NCBI GenBank assembly: GCA_030696465.1
Contig: JAUYSE010000219.1
Span: 1-9,848 of the forward strand
DNA length: 9,848 nt
Direction of reading: 5' to 3'
Origin: Legionellaceae bacterium
GTDB taxonomy: Bacteria > Pseudomonadota > Gammaproteobacteria > Legionellales > Legionellaceae
The position numbers were made by a program, and so were the translations under genes. This document shows, piece by piece, positions 1 to 6,334 of this stretch; positions within the stretch are counted from its first letter, which is position 1; each line of letters begins with the position of its first letter. The notes under the pieces are model-generated. The model did no database searches, was not told the origin of the DNA, and saw nothing but the letters and a program-made list of their open reading frames with translations.

Positions 1-66
1 GTTCTCATCTAATTGTGATTTGATTAAATTTAACTCATTAATGCTGTTGTTCGATCCTAATACCAT
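1..66 (-). CDS. possible 5' end of a gene running off the left edge
   Basis: An ATG at 66 opens a minus-strand frame of 22 codons that is still open at base 1; it begins MVLGSNNSINEL. An AGGGAA Shine-Dalgarno-like stretch precedes it by about 8 bases. A weak promoter match lies further upstream on the same strand (GCGACA, 17 bases, TAAAAC). The fragment is too short to assign to a family. It may be the start of the next gene in the same direction as the NTPDase gene, or chance. The rest of 67-243, downstream of the NTPDase stop, shows no other gene and no clear hairpin plus T-run terminator. Confidence 0.25.
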   Translation of the reverse strand, partial: MVLGSNNSINELNLIKSQLDEN

Positions 67-243
67 TTTGACAATTTCCCTACCGCCCTCATGGAAGTAG
101 TTTTACCTTATTTTTGTCTCATTGTCGCTGGCACAGAGGGAACGGGCTTTTATTCAATCTGACTTATTGTGCATAAAGACCTTGCAATGAAGGATATCTA
201 CCGTAAGAGGAAGATGGTACATTTTACATGAAGAAATAAAGCT

Positions 244-2127
244 TTAATTTGCATATTTCAAGAGTAAGTAGCCACGGGTCCAAGTAAGAACCGTCTCATT
301 ATCCGCATTAGCTGGATCCAGAACCCCCGCGAAGGTTGCAGTACTGCCAGTAAACAATCCTGAAGGCCCAAATAAATAGGTATTCATGAAGTTGCCGTTA
401 GGGCAAACATTTTGTGCATTAAATTGACCCACGACAGGGCCTGAGCAATAAGCTGCTAGATTCGCTTGAAATACTGAGGGATCAAAGCCCGTTGAGGGAG
501 TATATCCCAAGCCTTCTGCTGTGTAGAAAAAATTATCAGTTCCAACAAATGGCTCAGTACTTGTTTCTAAAGCCGACTTAAATGAAGCCATGGTCGCGAT
601 CGCCCCCTCGTTAAACGTGCCATAACTATTTCTCTGCAGAGAAGTGACTTGATTGACGGTAAGCTCATAAAGACTGGAACAATAATTGCCATCATACACG
701 GACGAACCTACCAGTAAAAGAGAACCAACATAACCCGTTGTAGGAATATTTGGAACAGTGGTCCATGGTGTATCCAAGTAAGCAGCATTTGTCGGAAATG
801 GATAAGGGCCTGAAATCACCTGATCACTAGGATACAGTTGAATGCCACTTTTTTCTTCCGTGTTACTCGCCGTCGCAGTGGCCGCATAACACCCTGCCCC
901 ACCATCATTACCGCTGTAGTGGTAGGCTTTGACATACTTGCGAGCATCGTCTCCTCCCAAACCCAAGAATGTCTTGCTATATACATTAAAAGAATAACCA
1001 TTAATGCTTACTGGGTAAACATTCGCTGCATCACTTGGGGGCGTGTTCGTTGGAAAGGCTATTTGCATTGATGAGCCCCCCACTTCAAAGTCACCCCTGG
1101 GGGCTTGAACCGTTGGGCTTACCGTGGTATTTCCGCCAAAACTATTGTAGTAATAATCGTTTAGATTAACCCAAGTCCAGACACCTTCTTCACTATTACC
1201 ATTGATGGTTTTAAACTCCCCTACGCCATACCCCCATTGGGAAACATAAGTCTTCATTTGATTATAGTATTCAAGAATTTGTGCCGTTGTCTTGCCTCCA
1301 CCATTACGCTGGTCTTCGGTGCGCATTCCTGCTGTGGCAAACAATTCAACCTTCACTTGAGACCGTGTCAGATGCAAACTGGGGGTAGCAATATTTTGAT
1401 CGGCGACGCCTTGATCCAGTTTTCTCAACAAGGGCTGAAGCACACAAGGTTCAACATCTAGCTGACCCAAGTTACTCGTCCCTGGACAGCCGGGTGGCAA
1501 TGGTTCGCCATCGAGATCAATAGAACCATTACCATTGAGAAAATCGTTGATGCCGTCATCATCGGGAACACCCTCTAGATTGTCATCATAGGTACCAATT
1601 TTTTCAATGATGGGATAGCCCCCATTTCCTGGCAAAACGCTGTAAAAAGAGAGACGGGTACCACTGCTACCTGCATCAAATATGGCGGTATAAATAGGAT
1701 ACGCTACATCCAAAGGGAAGTTGGTCCCAGCACAACAGGTTACACAATCGCCTAAACAAGCAAAAAGATGATGCTGAGGATTTGGATCATTAGCGTTTAC
1801 AGGCGCATTTACACTTAATTCCAAGGTGCAACTGGCCTGAGATGCGAGCGTAAACGTAGCCGCACAAAGATCGGGGTATGTTCCATCAACGGTCACGTGC
1901 GTCGTGTTTGGAGGAAGATATTTAATATAATTGCCCGCATGAGTACTGCCAGTAGTATTGGTGACGGTATATAGTGCTTCTACACTCCCGCCAATAGCCA
2001 CATGTGTTGGTAATGAGGTGCCTGCTTTCGGAACAATGCTAAATACAGTCGTATGCCCGATGGTACCGCTTATGCCCAACAGAACGACAATCAAAAACTG
2101 CATAATCCCTTTACATTTTGTGCTCAT
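244..2127 (-). CDS. secreted NTPDase (apyrase, GDA1/CD39 family) with N-terminal extension
   Basis: Predicted exported ecto-nucleoside triphosphate diphosphohydrolase, 627 residues, which would cleave NTPs and NDPs outside the cytoplasm. Residues 1-25 look like a Sec signal peptide (K4, K6, then a hydrophobic run). Residues about 28-141 form a Cys-containing beta-rich domain (C88, C100, C124, C128, C131, C132) resembling N-terminal domains I recall from Legionella secreted proteins. The apyrase conserved regions follow in order: ACR1 FDAGSSGTR (150-158), ACR2 FATAGMR (263-269), ACR3 INGNSEEGVWTW (308-319) with E314 as the likely catalytic base, ACR4 FEVGGSSMQIAF (347-358), and a C-terminal ACR5-like ETVLTWTRGY (611-620). 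In ACR4 the usual Asp is Glu348. The ACR1-ACR2 interval is longer than I expect for the family and contains an Asp-rich stretch at 189-207. Bacterial members such as Legionella Lpg1905 are shorter, near 400 residues. The start is three bases after the upstream barrel gene and has an AAGGGA Shine-Dalgarno at 2135-2140, so translation is probably coupled. The family is clear; substrate preference is not. Confidence 0.88.
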   Translation of the reverse strand: MSTKCKGIMQFLIVVLLGISGTIGHTTVFSIVPKAGTSLPTHVAIGGSVEALYTVTNTTGSTHAGNYIKYLPPNTTHVTVDGTYPDLCAATFTLASQASCTLELSVNAPVNANDPNPQHHLFACLGDCVTCCAGTNFPLDVAYPIYTAIFDAGSSGTRLSFYSVLPGNGGYPIIEKIGTYDDNLEGVPDDDGINDFLNGNGSIDLDGEPLPPGCPGTSNLGQLDVEPCVLQPLLRKLDQGVADQNIATPSLHLTRSQVKVELFATAGMRTEDQRNGGGKTTAQILEYYNQMKTYVSQWGYGVGEFKTINGNSEEGVWTWVNLNDYYYNSFGGNTTVSPTVQAPRGDFEVGGSSMQIAFPTNTPPSDAANVYPVSINGYSFNVYSKTFLGLGGDDARKYVKAYHYSGNDGGAGCYAATATASNTEEKSGIQLYPSDQVISGPYPFPTNAAYLDTPWTTVPNIPTTGYVGSLLLVGSSVYDGNYCSSLYELTVNQVTSLQRNSYGTFNEGAIATMASFKSALETSTEPFVGTDNFFYTAEGLGYTPSTGFDPSVFQANLAAYCSGPVVGQFNAQNVCPNGNFMNTYLFGPSGLFTGSTATFAGVLDPANADNETVLTWTRGYLLLKYAN

Positions 2128-2130
2128 GTT

Positions 2131-2958
2131 TTAGTCCCTTGACCACGGAATAAATGTGAATTGAACGAGCACTTGATTGGCATATAAGTGTCGTTGTTTT
2201 AATGTGCTTGAAATAGGTATCTCATCTATTTGAGCGCTACCTGTATTTGCTGACCCTACATCAGTAAATCGGTAACCCACACCCACACGAAACGCTTGAG
2301 TGAGGCTTACATCAACTCCAGAACCAACTGCATAGGTAAAATTGGTTTGCGTGTGACTAGAAAACTCAGGAGTAAACTCGAGAAAAGGCGGCACATTCGT
2401 TTGGTAATGAGATGTTTTATTCCAAGCAGGACCTATACCCAGCATCACAAAAGGTTGAATTCGTTCTTTTGCAATCCAATACAATTTACCCTCCACTAAT
2501 AATTGCTGGCTTTGTGTTTGGTATCTATAGTTATATGCATTATCAGACTCTAAATCAGCGCCTTGTGTTAATGTACCTTTTGTAGAAAGCCTGGTCGGTT
2601 GATAATAACCTAATCCTACAATCAATCCCCATGAGGAAGAACGCTTCACTTCGGAGCCTATAAAGCCACCCCACAGCATATTGGTCATTGAGCCTTGTGG
2701 TTTATAATTGTAACGACAAAGGTCTAATGGCATGAAAGATTGGGGCTGACCTAATTGTGAAATAGACGCACCGGCGGTGAATGTAAAAACCGGTTGCACT
2801 CCGCGGAAGATAGGCGGCTTATTGGTGCTCATTAATAGGGCGCCCGCCTCTTTTGTGCCCTTATTTCCAACTAATGCTCCTGCAATTGATGAACTTACAC
2901 TCAGTAGTGAAATAAAAAAAACACATAAATAACCATTGATACTTAATCCCTTAAGCAT
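2131..2958 (-). CDS. outer-membrane beta-barrel protein
   Basis: A 275-residue exported protein. Residues 1-27 form a signal peptide (K3, then YLCVFFISLLSVSSSIAGA). The mature part has alternating aromatic and polar strands typical of small outer-membrane barrels, such as GLIVGLGYYQP, QQLLVEGKLYWIA, QPFVMLGIGPAWNK, NFTYAVGSGVDVSL and FRVGVGYRFTDVGSA, ending in LYANQVLVQFTFIPW. The GVGYRFTDVG...HLYANQVL ending resembles a family of barrels common in Legionella and relatives. No OmpA-type peptidoglycan-binding domain follows the barrel, so this is a stand-alone barrel of unknown ligand. It is the first gene of a two-gene operon with the NTPDase and contains that gene's ribosome binding site in its last codons. 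A GGGG stretch 11 bases before the ATG is a weak ribosome site. Confidence 0.75.
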   Translation of the reverse strand: MLKGLSINGYLCVFFISLLSVSSSIAGALVGNKGTKEAGALLMSTNKPPIFRGVQPVFTFTAGASISQLGQPQSFMPLDLCRYNYKPQGSMTNMLWGGFIGSEVKRSSSWGLIVGLGYYQPTRLSTKGTLTQGADLESDNAYNYRYQTQSQQLLVEGKLYWIAKERIQPFVMLGIGPAWNKTSHYQTNVPPFLEFTPEFSSHTQTNFTYAVGSGVDVSLTQAFRVGVGYRFTDVGSANTGSAQIDEIPISSTLKQRHLYANQVLVQFTFIPWSRD

Positions 2959-2995
2959 GTATTTTTAGCCCCAGTACGTTTTGATGGACAACACG

Positions 2996-3024
2996 ATTTT
3001 AAAGTAAACCCGCCCCATTGTCGC
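2996..3024 (-). promoter_or_regulatory. sigma70-like promoter of the barrel-NTPDase operon
   Basis: Read on the minus strand, GCGACA (3024-3019, four of six matches to TTGACA) is followed after exactly 17 bases by TAAAAT (3001-2996, five of six matches to TATAAT). This would start transcription near 2989, leaving a leader of about 30 bases before the ATG at 2958. It is judged by eye only. It lies in the divergent gap shared with the WYL regulator, about 40 bp from the palindrome at 3065-3099. Confidence 0.4.
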
Positions 3025-3064
3025 CTTATATTCAAGCCTATCGTATCCATAATATAGAAATTTC

Positions 3065-3099
3065 AAGTTAATGCTGCCAAAATATGTCAGCATTAACTT
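3065..3099. promoter_or_regulatory. 35-bp palindrome, probable operator of the WYL regulator
   Basis: The arms AAGTTAATGCTGCCA (3065-3079) and TGTCAGCATTAACTT (3085-3099) are reverse complements at 14 of 15 positions, the outer 12 being perfect, around a 5-bp AAATA centre. The site lies just upstream of the Shine-Dalgarno of the YafY-type gene and just downstream of a weak -10-like TATAGA at 3053-3058, where a bound dimer could block initiation. DNA-binding regulators of this kind often control themselves, so autoregulation is the simplest reading; control of the divergent barrel operon is possible. As RNA it could also form a 5' hairpin. It is not a terminator, because no gene ends here. Confidence 0.6.
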
Positions 3100-3102
3100 T
3101 TT

Positions 3103-3107
3103 AGAGG
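3103..3107 (+). promoter_or_regulatory. Shine-Dalgarno that fixes a TTG start for the WYL regulator
   Basis: AGAGG lies 8 bases before TTG 3116-3118. The alternative in-frame ATG at 3071 sits inside the left arm of the palindrome and has no comparable ribosome site. The protein from the TTG begins SRTQRLFELIQ after the initiator, which matches the normal beginning of YafY-type regulators. Confidence 0.6.
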
Positions 3108-3115
3108 TTTATACT

Positions 3116-3808
3116 TTGTCCCGAACCCAACGTCTTTTTGAGCTCATCCAAATACTGAGAAAACATCGCTACCCCATCCGTGGACAACAATTAGCGGAGG
3201 AGCTCAATGTAAGCCTGCGTACCGTGTATCGCGACATAGTCACCTTACAAGGACAAGGAGCATCAATAGACGGAGAGCCTGGTGTTGGCTATGTGTTGCG
3301 CCCTGGTTTTATGCTGCCTCCTTTAATGTTTTCTGAGGAAGAAATCGAGGCATTGGTGCTCGGTTCACGCTGGGTAGCACATAGAACCGATAAAAAATTA
3401 AGGCTTGCTGCAACCAATGTCTTAGCTAAAATATCTGCGGTCCTTCCGGAGGATCTTCGGCAACAACTTGCGTTTTCAGGTTTACTTATTGGTCCTGTAA
3501 AAACCACCATAGAAAATGATGATGAGATAGAAGCCTTAATACGTCTTGCTCTTCGGAAAGAATTTAAGCTTCAAATGACTTATATGGATGTCAAAGGAGA
3601 GGCGTCTCAACGTATTATTTGGCCACTGGCACTTGGTTTTTTTGAAGAGATTCATGTTATTGTCGCTTGGTGTGAGCTGCGGGAAGATTTTCGTCATTTT
3701 CGCACGGATAGAATTACCAAATTAACCTTGATAGAAACACGTTACCCTCAACGTCGTCAAACCCTACTAAAAAAATGGCGTGAAATTAACAATATTTCTG
3801 AGCAATAA
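3116..3808 (+). CDS. YafY-type transcriptional regulator (HTH_11 + WYL)
   Basis: A 230-residue cytoplasmic DNA-binding regulator, starting at TTG. Residues 1-60 form a winged helix of the DeoR/HTH_11 kind: RTQRLFELIQILRKH, then the recognition helix SLRTVYRDIVTLQ (33-45) and the wing with GEPGVGY. A linker with EEEIEALVLG follows, and then a C-terminal WYL effector domain with WPLALGFFEEIHVIVAWCE and DFRHFRTDRI (about 169-200). The literal W-Y-L tripeptide is replaced by IVAW, as I recall for other YafY-group members. The arginines of the RHFRTDR segment are the usual ligand-contact candidates. The length is normal for the group. It is the only plus-strand gene here, divergent from the barrel operon and convergent with the L,D-transpeptidase gene (22 bases apart). 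The inducing signal and targets are unknown; the palindrome upstream suggests self-control. Confidence 0.88.
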   Translation: MSRTQRLFELIQILRKHRYPIRGQQLAEELNVSLRTVYRDIVTLQGQGASIDGEPGVGYVLRPGFMLPPLMFSEEEIEALVLGSRWVAHRTDKKLRLAATNVLAKISAVLPEDLRQQLAFSGLLIGPVKTTIENDDEIEALIRLALRKEFKLQMTYMDVKGEASQRIIWPLALGFFEEIHVIVAWCELREDFRHFRTDRITKLTLIETRYPQRRQTLLKKWREINNISEQ

Positions 3809-3830
3809 ATACACGGATGCTCCCGCTTAA

Positions 3831-4508
3831 TTAATACACCAGAATATAAGGATGTTGAGCCTTATCGAGCCAATGAAGCATCTGCAATATATGTTTTTGG
3901 GTCGTTGCAACACAGCCAGCCGTCCCCGTATTTGATGCGCTCCAGACATGTATAAAAATGGCGCTTCCGGCACCCGCTATTGTTGGCTGCATATTATAAT
4001 TAACAATAGCACCAAAAACATAAGGTTTAATGAGCATATGCTCGTAACTCTTCGCTTTTGTAGTGCCAGTTACCCAGGTGTTGTAGCGCTTACTATGAAC
4101 ATCATCAATAAATTTATCATCTGCAGTGATGTATTTATAATCCATTTTTAGCGCCAAGGGCCGTGTTCCAAACGCATCGCCTATCGGGTACAACCCTACG
4201 GGTGTTTTTAAGTCCCCCTCTTTCTTTTTCCCTGCGGCGGCTGTTCCATTTTCCCCGATCACGGCCTCAAACGATGGCAAAAATACGGGATACCATACTA
4301 CTCCTTGTTTTTGGCATAAAGTCATACTGGCTTTAATGCCCCCTAAGGAGTGCACCACAATAATTTGTGACGTCGGTAACATTTTAACTTGTTGGGAGGT
4401 AGACAAAATCTGGCAAGCATCATTCGTTTTATCCGCCGCCATAACGAGCGTGTTTATAGAGAGGAATAGCATACATTTTACTAAAAACAGACAATAAGTA
4501 TTTTGCAT
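3831..4508 (-). CDS. exported L,D-transpeptidase-like protein (YkuD fold)
   Basis: A 225-residue protein with a signal peptide (residues 1-24, hydrophobic core LVKCMLFLSINTLVMA). The C-terminal half matches the YkuD-like group COG3786: GDLKTPVGLYPIGDAFG (98-114) gives the T-P-x-G element, and IHVWSASNTGTAGCVA (186-201) carries the catalytic pair H187 and C199 in the H-x(11)-C arrangement, followed by a conserved helix ending LHWLDKAQHPYILVY. Enzymes of this fold form 3-3 cross-links in peptidoglycan or attach proteins to it in the periplasm. Members of this subgroup are less studied and could instead trim or modify the wall. It appears monocistronic. The start at 4508 has a G-rich AGGGGG ribosome site only about 4 bases away. 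A later Met at residue 13 would remove the basic end of the signal peptide and has no ribosome site. Confidence 0.8.
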   Translation of the reverse strand: MQNTYCLFLVKCMLFLSINTLVMAADKTNDACQILSTSQQVKMLPTSQIIVVHSLGGIKASMTLCQKQGVVWYPVFLPSFEAVIGENGTAAAGKKKEGDLKTPVGLYPIGDAFGTRPLALKMDYKYITADDKFIDDVHSKRYNTWVTGTTKAKSYEHMLIKPYVFGAIVNYNMQPTIAGAGSAIFIHVWSASNTGTAGCVATTQKHILQMLHWLDKAQHPYILVY

Positions 4509-4570
4509 GGCTCCCCCTTTTCTTGGTCAATAAATATTAAAACTCGTTTATCTTAATACATTGGATATAC

Positions 4571-4620
4571 AAGCAGAATCACCGCAAAACTTCGCAAATC
4601 ATTTTTGGGTGACTCTGCTT
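4571..4620. repeat. inverted repeat upstream of the L,D-transpeptidase gene
   Basis: The arms AAGCAGAATCACC (4571-4583) and GGTGACTCTGCTT (4608-4620) match at 12 of 13 positions around a 24-base spacer. In minus-strand RNA the single mismatch becomes a G-U pair, so the stem is continuous there, while in plus-strand RNA it is an A-C mismatch. This favours a function in minus-strand transcripts, either as the 3' end of the kdsB-phosphatase operon or as a leader hairpin of the L,D-transpeptidase gene, whose ATG is about 60 bases on. No strong U-run follows, so a standard intrinsic terminator is not supported. A protein operator is another possibility. Confidence 0.45.
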
Positions 4621-4694
4621 AGGCCGAACCCTTTTTTGAGGTAAATATAAGCCTCACATAGCCTTATTTCATCACCATCGCGGTTGTTATCGCC

Positions 4695-4730
4695 GCATGC
4701 GTATTATTTGCGGTATTAGTATACGCGCGC
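4695..4730. repeat. imperfect inverted repeat after the phosphatase gene
   Basis: GCATGCGTAT (4695-4704) and ATACGCGCGC (4721-4730) pair at 8 of 10 positions across a 16-base spacer, with one further G-U pair in minus-strand RNA. It lies about 44 bases beyond the stop of the histidine-phosphatase-like gene and could slow or protect the 3' end of the operon transcript. No T-run follows. The rest of 4509-4773 holds no convincing gene. Confidence 0.25.
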
Positions 4731-4773
4731 CTGTGACATAAGTGCGACTATCTGTTGGTACCCCTTCTAATAT

Positions 4774-5430
4774 CTACATTCCCTTTATAGCATCCATAAG
4801 ACCTGGTTTGATATTCCACTGTAGACAATTCCACTGCTCACATGGGGGTAATGTCTCAAATATACATAAAGCACCGGTTGCAATTTTAATCCCATATTGT
4901 TTTGAAAAAGCCACAAAATCCCCCGTTAAATAGGGTGCGAATCGTGCAATACCATTGCTGGTCACTACTAAAATTATTTTTCCGGCATAGTCTTGTATTA
5001 TCCGAGCAGAAAAATCCTGCCAATTTTGAATAATATCCAAAGGATTCACTTTCCAGTCATGAGGTACTTTGGCATCGGTTTCCCAAGCGTTCAGTGCGTC
5101 TGCGCCTAGCCGATCGCGTACACGCTCTTCTGCTTGATTCTCATCTGGCCCATAATCAATCTCATTAAAAATAGACAATTCTTCCATGGGTAACTGCGTT
5201 TGCATGACGCTCTGTGCTTGTTCTGCCGTTTGTATGGCGCGTTTTAGCTTTGAAGTAAAAATAACATCTGGAATCAGCAAGTTTTTTTTAAGATACATGC
5301 CCAGCATACGTCCCTGCATCAGACCACTCTCAACCAACGGCAAATCGGTGGTCCCCACCCTTCTCACTATGTCGCCCGCCGCAAAAGTATTCCCATGCCG
5401 CGCGACTAATAATCGTGTTGTGACACTCAT
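4774..5430 (-). CDS. histidine-phosphatase-fold protein lacking the second catalytic His
   Basis: A 218-residue cytoplasmic protein of the phosphoglycerate mutase/histidine phosphatase superfamily. The catalytic RHGNT motif is intact (R11, H12, G13, N14, T15), as are the second arginine in SKLKRAIQTAE (R64) and the proton-donor Glu of FNEIDYG (E90). The segment that normally reads VSHGG reads VVTSNGIARF (155-163), with S158 where the second catalytic His usually stands; the only other His is H124, outside any motif. Either this subgroup uses a different residue or activity is weak or altered. The gene starts 4 bases after the kdsB stop, with a strong AAGGAG (5439-5444) 8 bases before the ATG, so it is co-expressed with Kdo activation. 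A role in sugar-phosphate removal within LPS synthesis is tempting but is an inference from position only. Confidence 0.8.
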   Translation of the reverse strand: MSVTTRLLVARHGNTFAAGDIVRRVGTTDLPLVESGLMQGRMLGMYLKKNLLIPDVIFTSKLKRAIQTAEQAQSVMQTQLPMEELSIFNEIDYGPDENQAEERVRDRLGADALNAWETDAKVPHDWKVNPLDIIQNWQDFSARIIQDYAGKIILVVTSNGIARFAPYLTGDFVAFSKQYGIKIATGALCIFETLPPCEQWNCLQWNIKPGLMDAIKGM

Positions 5431-5434
5431 TCAA

Positions 5435-6262
5435 CTAGCTCCTTATCGCACTAGGGAGTAACTCCCCATGCTGCGCAATTAATGCTTCTGCACGTGCAAT
5501 ATCTTCAGGGCTATCTATTCCTGACATATTCGCACGGCCATTGAAGTCCACCGGCACGCAACGTATAGTGTAACCATTTTCCAATAAGCGTAATTGCTCA
5601 AGCCCTTCTAGCTTCTCGAATGTGCTCTCTGGCATATGAATATAGTTTTCTAACATCTCCCGCGAGTATCCATACAAACCAATATGCCGAAAGACTGGAC
5701 TTTTCTCACTTTTTTTCCGTAAATCATCCTCTTTTCGCATGGCAGGAATGATATTTTTACTGAACCAGAAGGCATCCCCTGTTTTCTCATCAAAAGTGAC
5801 TGTAGTACCACTAAAAGGCGTGGTTTTTTTATTTTGACGAAGTTTATCCAACTCTGTCCAAGTTAATTGCGTCACTGGGGTTACTGCATCACAAGGCGAT
5901 GCCATAAACGTTTCAATCATAGATCGCAAAAAATCGGGTGGAGTCAGCGGCGCATCCCCCTGCATGTTCAAGATAAAGTCCGGTTTATCTTTCAATTGAC
6001 GTACCGCAGCAGCTACACGGTCAGTACCACTCGGTGAATCAGCTGGAGTCATTATGGAGGGAATCCCAATGTCATCACAATGTGAAGCGATACGTGTATC
6101 ATCGGTGGCAACCACCACAGAAACTTGCCTTAACCCCGCGGCTGCAGTCTGTGACAAACGCACCACCCGCTGTAACATGGTTTGACCACTAATCATCGCT
6201 AAGGGTTTCCCGGGCAAACGGGTCGACGCATAACGAGCAGGAATAACAATCAATGTTTTCAT
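5435..6262 (-). CDS. kdsB: 3-deoxy-manno-octulosonate cytidylyltransferase (CMP-Kdo synthetase)
   Basis: Activates Kdo with CTP to give CMP-Kdo and pyrophosphate, the step before Kdo transfer to lipid A in LPS synthesis; cytoplasmic. From ATG 6262 the protein has 275 residues. The nucleotide-binding loop PARYASTRLPGKPL is at 8-21, SGTDRVAAAV follows at 78, the metal-binding QGD is at 101-103 (D103), RHIGLYGY at 192-199, LEQLRLLENG near 221, and the second metal Asp is in GIDSPED (D250). The usual QGDEP reads QGDAP. It is somewhat longer than E. coli KdsB (248 residues), with a Lys-rich segment (RKEDDLRKKSEKS) before RHIG. ATG 6262 is preferred over an in-frame ATG at 6298 because family members begin within a few residues of the IPARY loop and because the 6262 start overlaps a leader stop (ATGA). 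Confidence 0.92.
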   Translation of the reverse strand: MKTLIVIPARYASTRLPGKPLAMISGQTMLQRVVRLSQTAAAGLRQVSVVVATDDTRIASHCDDIGIPSIMTPADSPSGTDRVAAAVRQLKDKPDFILNMQGDAPLTPPDFLRSMIETFMASPCDAVTPVTQLTWTELDKLRQNKKTTPFSGTTVTFDEKTGDAFWFSKNIIPAMRKEDDLRKKSEKSPVFRHIGLYGYSREMLENYIHMPESTFEKLEGLEQLRLLENGYTIRCVPVDFNGRANMSGIDSPEDIARAEALIAQHGELLPSAIRS

Positions 6263-6321
6263 AACAAAATTTCCGAATTTAAAACCGTCGCACAACATTG
6301 TGCTAACTTCATCCCCATCAT
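6259..6321 (-). CDS. 20-codon leader frame coupled to kdsB
   Basis: ATG 6321 opens a 20-codon frame (starts MMGMKLAQCC, ends SEILL) whose TGA stop overlaps the kdsB ATG as ATGA. It has the best ribosome site in this part of the operon, TAGGAG at 6329-6334, exactly 7 bases before the ATG, and that site includes the stop codon of the thioesterase gene. Ribosomes finishing the thioesterase could therefore restart here and pass to kdsB. The kdsB start itself has only a modest GGA nearby. The peptide has no recognised family. It may matter only as a translated leader. Confidence 0.45.
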   Translation of the reverse strand: MMGMKLAQCCATVLNSEILL

Positions 6322-6328
6322 TAAATAG

Positions 6329-6334
6329 CTCCTA
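6329..6334 (-). promoter_or_regulatory. Shine-Dalgarno overlapping the thioesterase stop
   Basis: TAGGAG on the minus strand, where TAG is also the thioesterase stop codon. It is placed for the leader ATG at 6321 and is much stronger than anything directly before kdsB. This arrangement is the main argument that the leader frame is translated. Confidence 0.5.

Noticed and set aside
38..46. TTAATGCTG, identical to a half-site of the 3065-3099 palindrome
   Set aside because: It is a single 9-base match with no partner arm and may be chance.
838..1071. Plus-strand open frames inside the NTPDase gene (also 1237-1461)
   Set aside because: They lie opposite a well-supported gene, with no family motifs and no ribosome sites of note.
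3071..3115. Upstream ATG start for the WYL regulator, adding 15 residues
   Set aside because: The ATG lies inside the palindrome, has no ribosome site, and the extra residues do not resemble YafY N-termini; TTG 3116 has AGAGG at 8 bases.
3800..3822. GAGCA/TGCTC repeat between the converging genes as a bidirectional terminator
   Set aside because: Five base pairs with a long loop and no T-run on either strand.
4664..4747. Open minus-strand frame ending ANNTHAAITTAMVMK
   Set aside because: It has no start codon upstream and no family likeness; it could be the tail of a lost gene, but this cannot be supported.
6263..6298. Longer kdsB from ATG 6298
   Set aside because: It adds 12 residues before the usual MKTLIVIPARY start and lacks a ribosome site.
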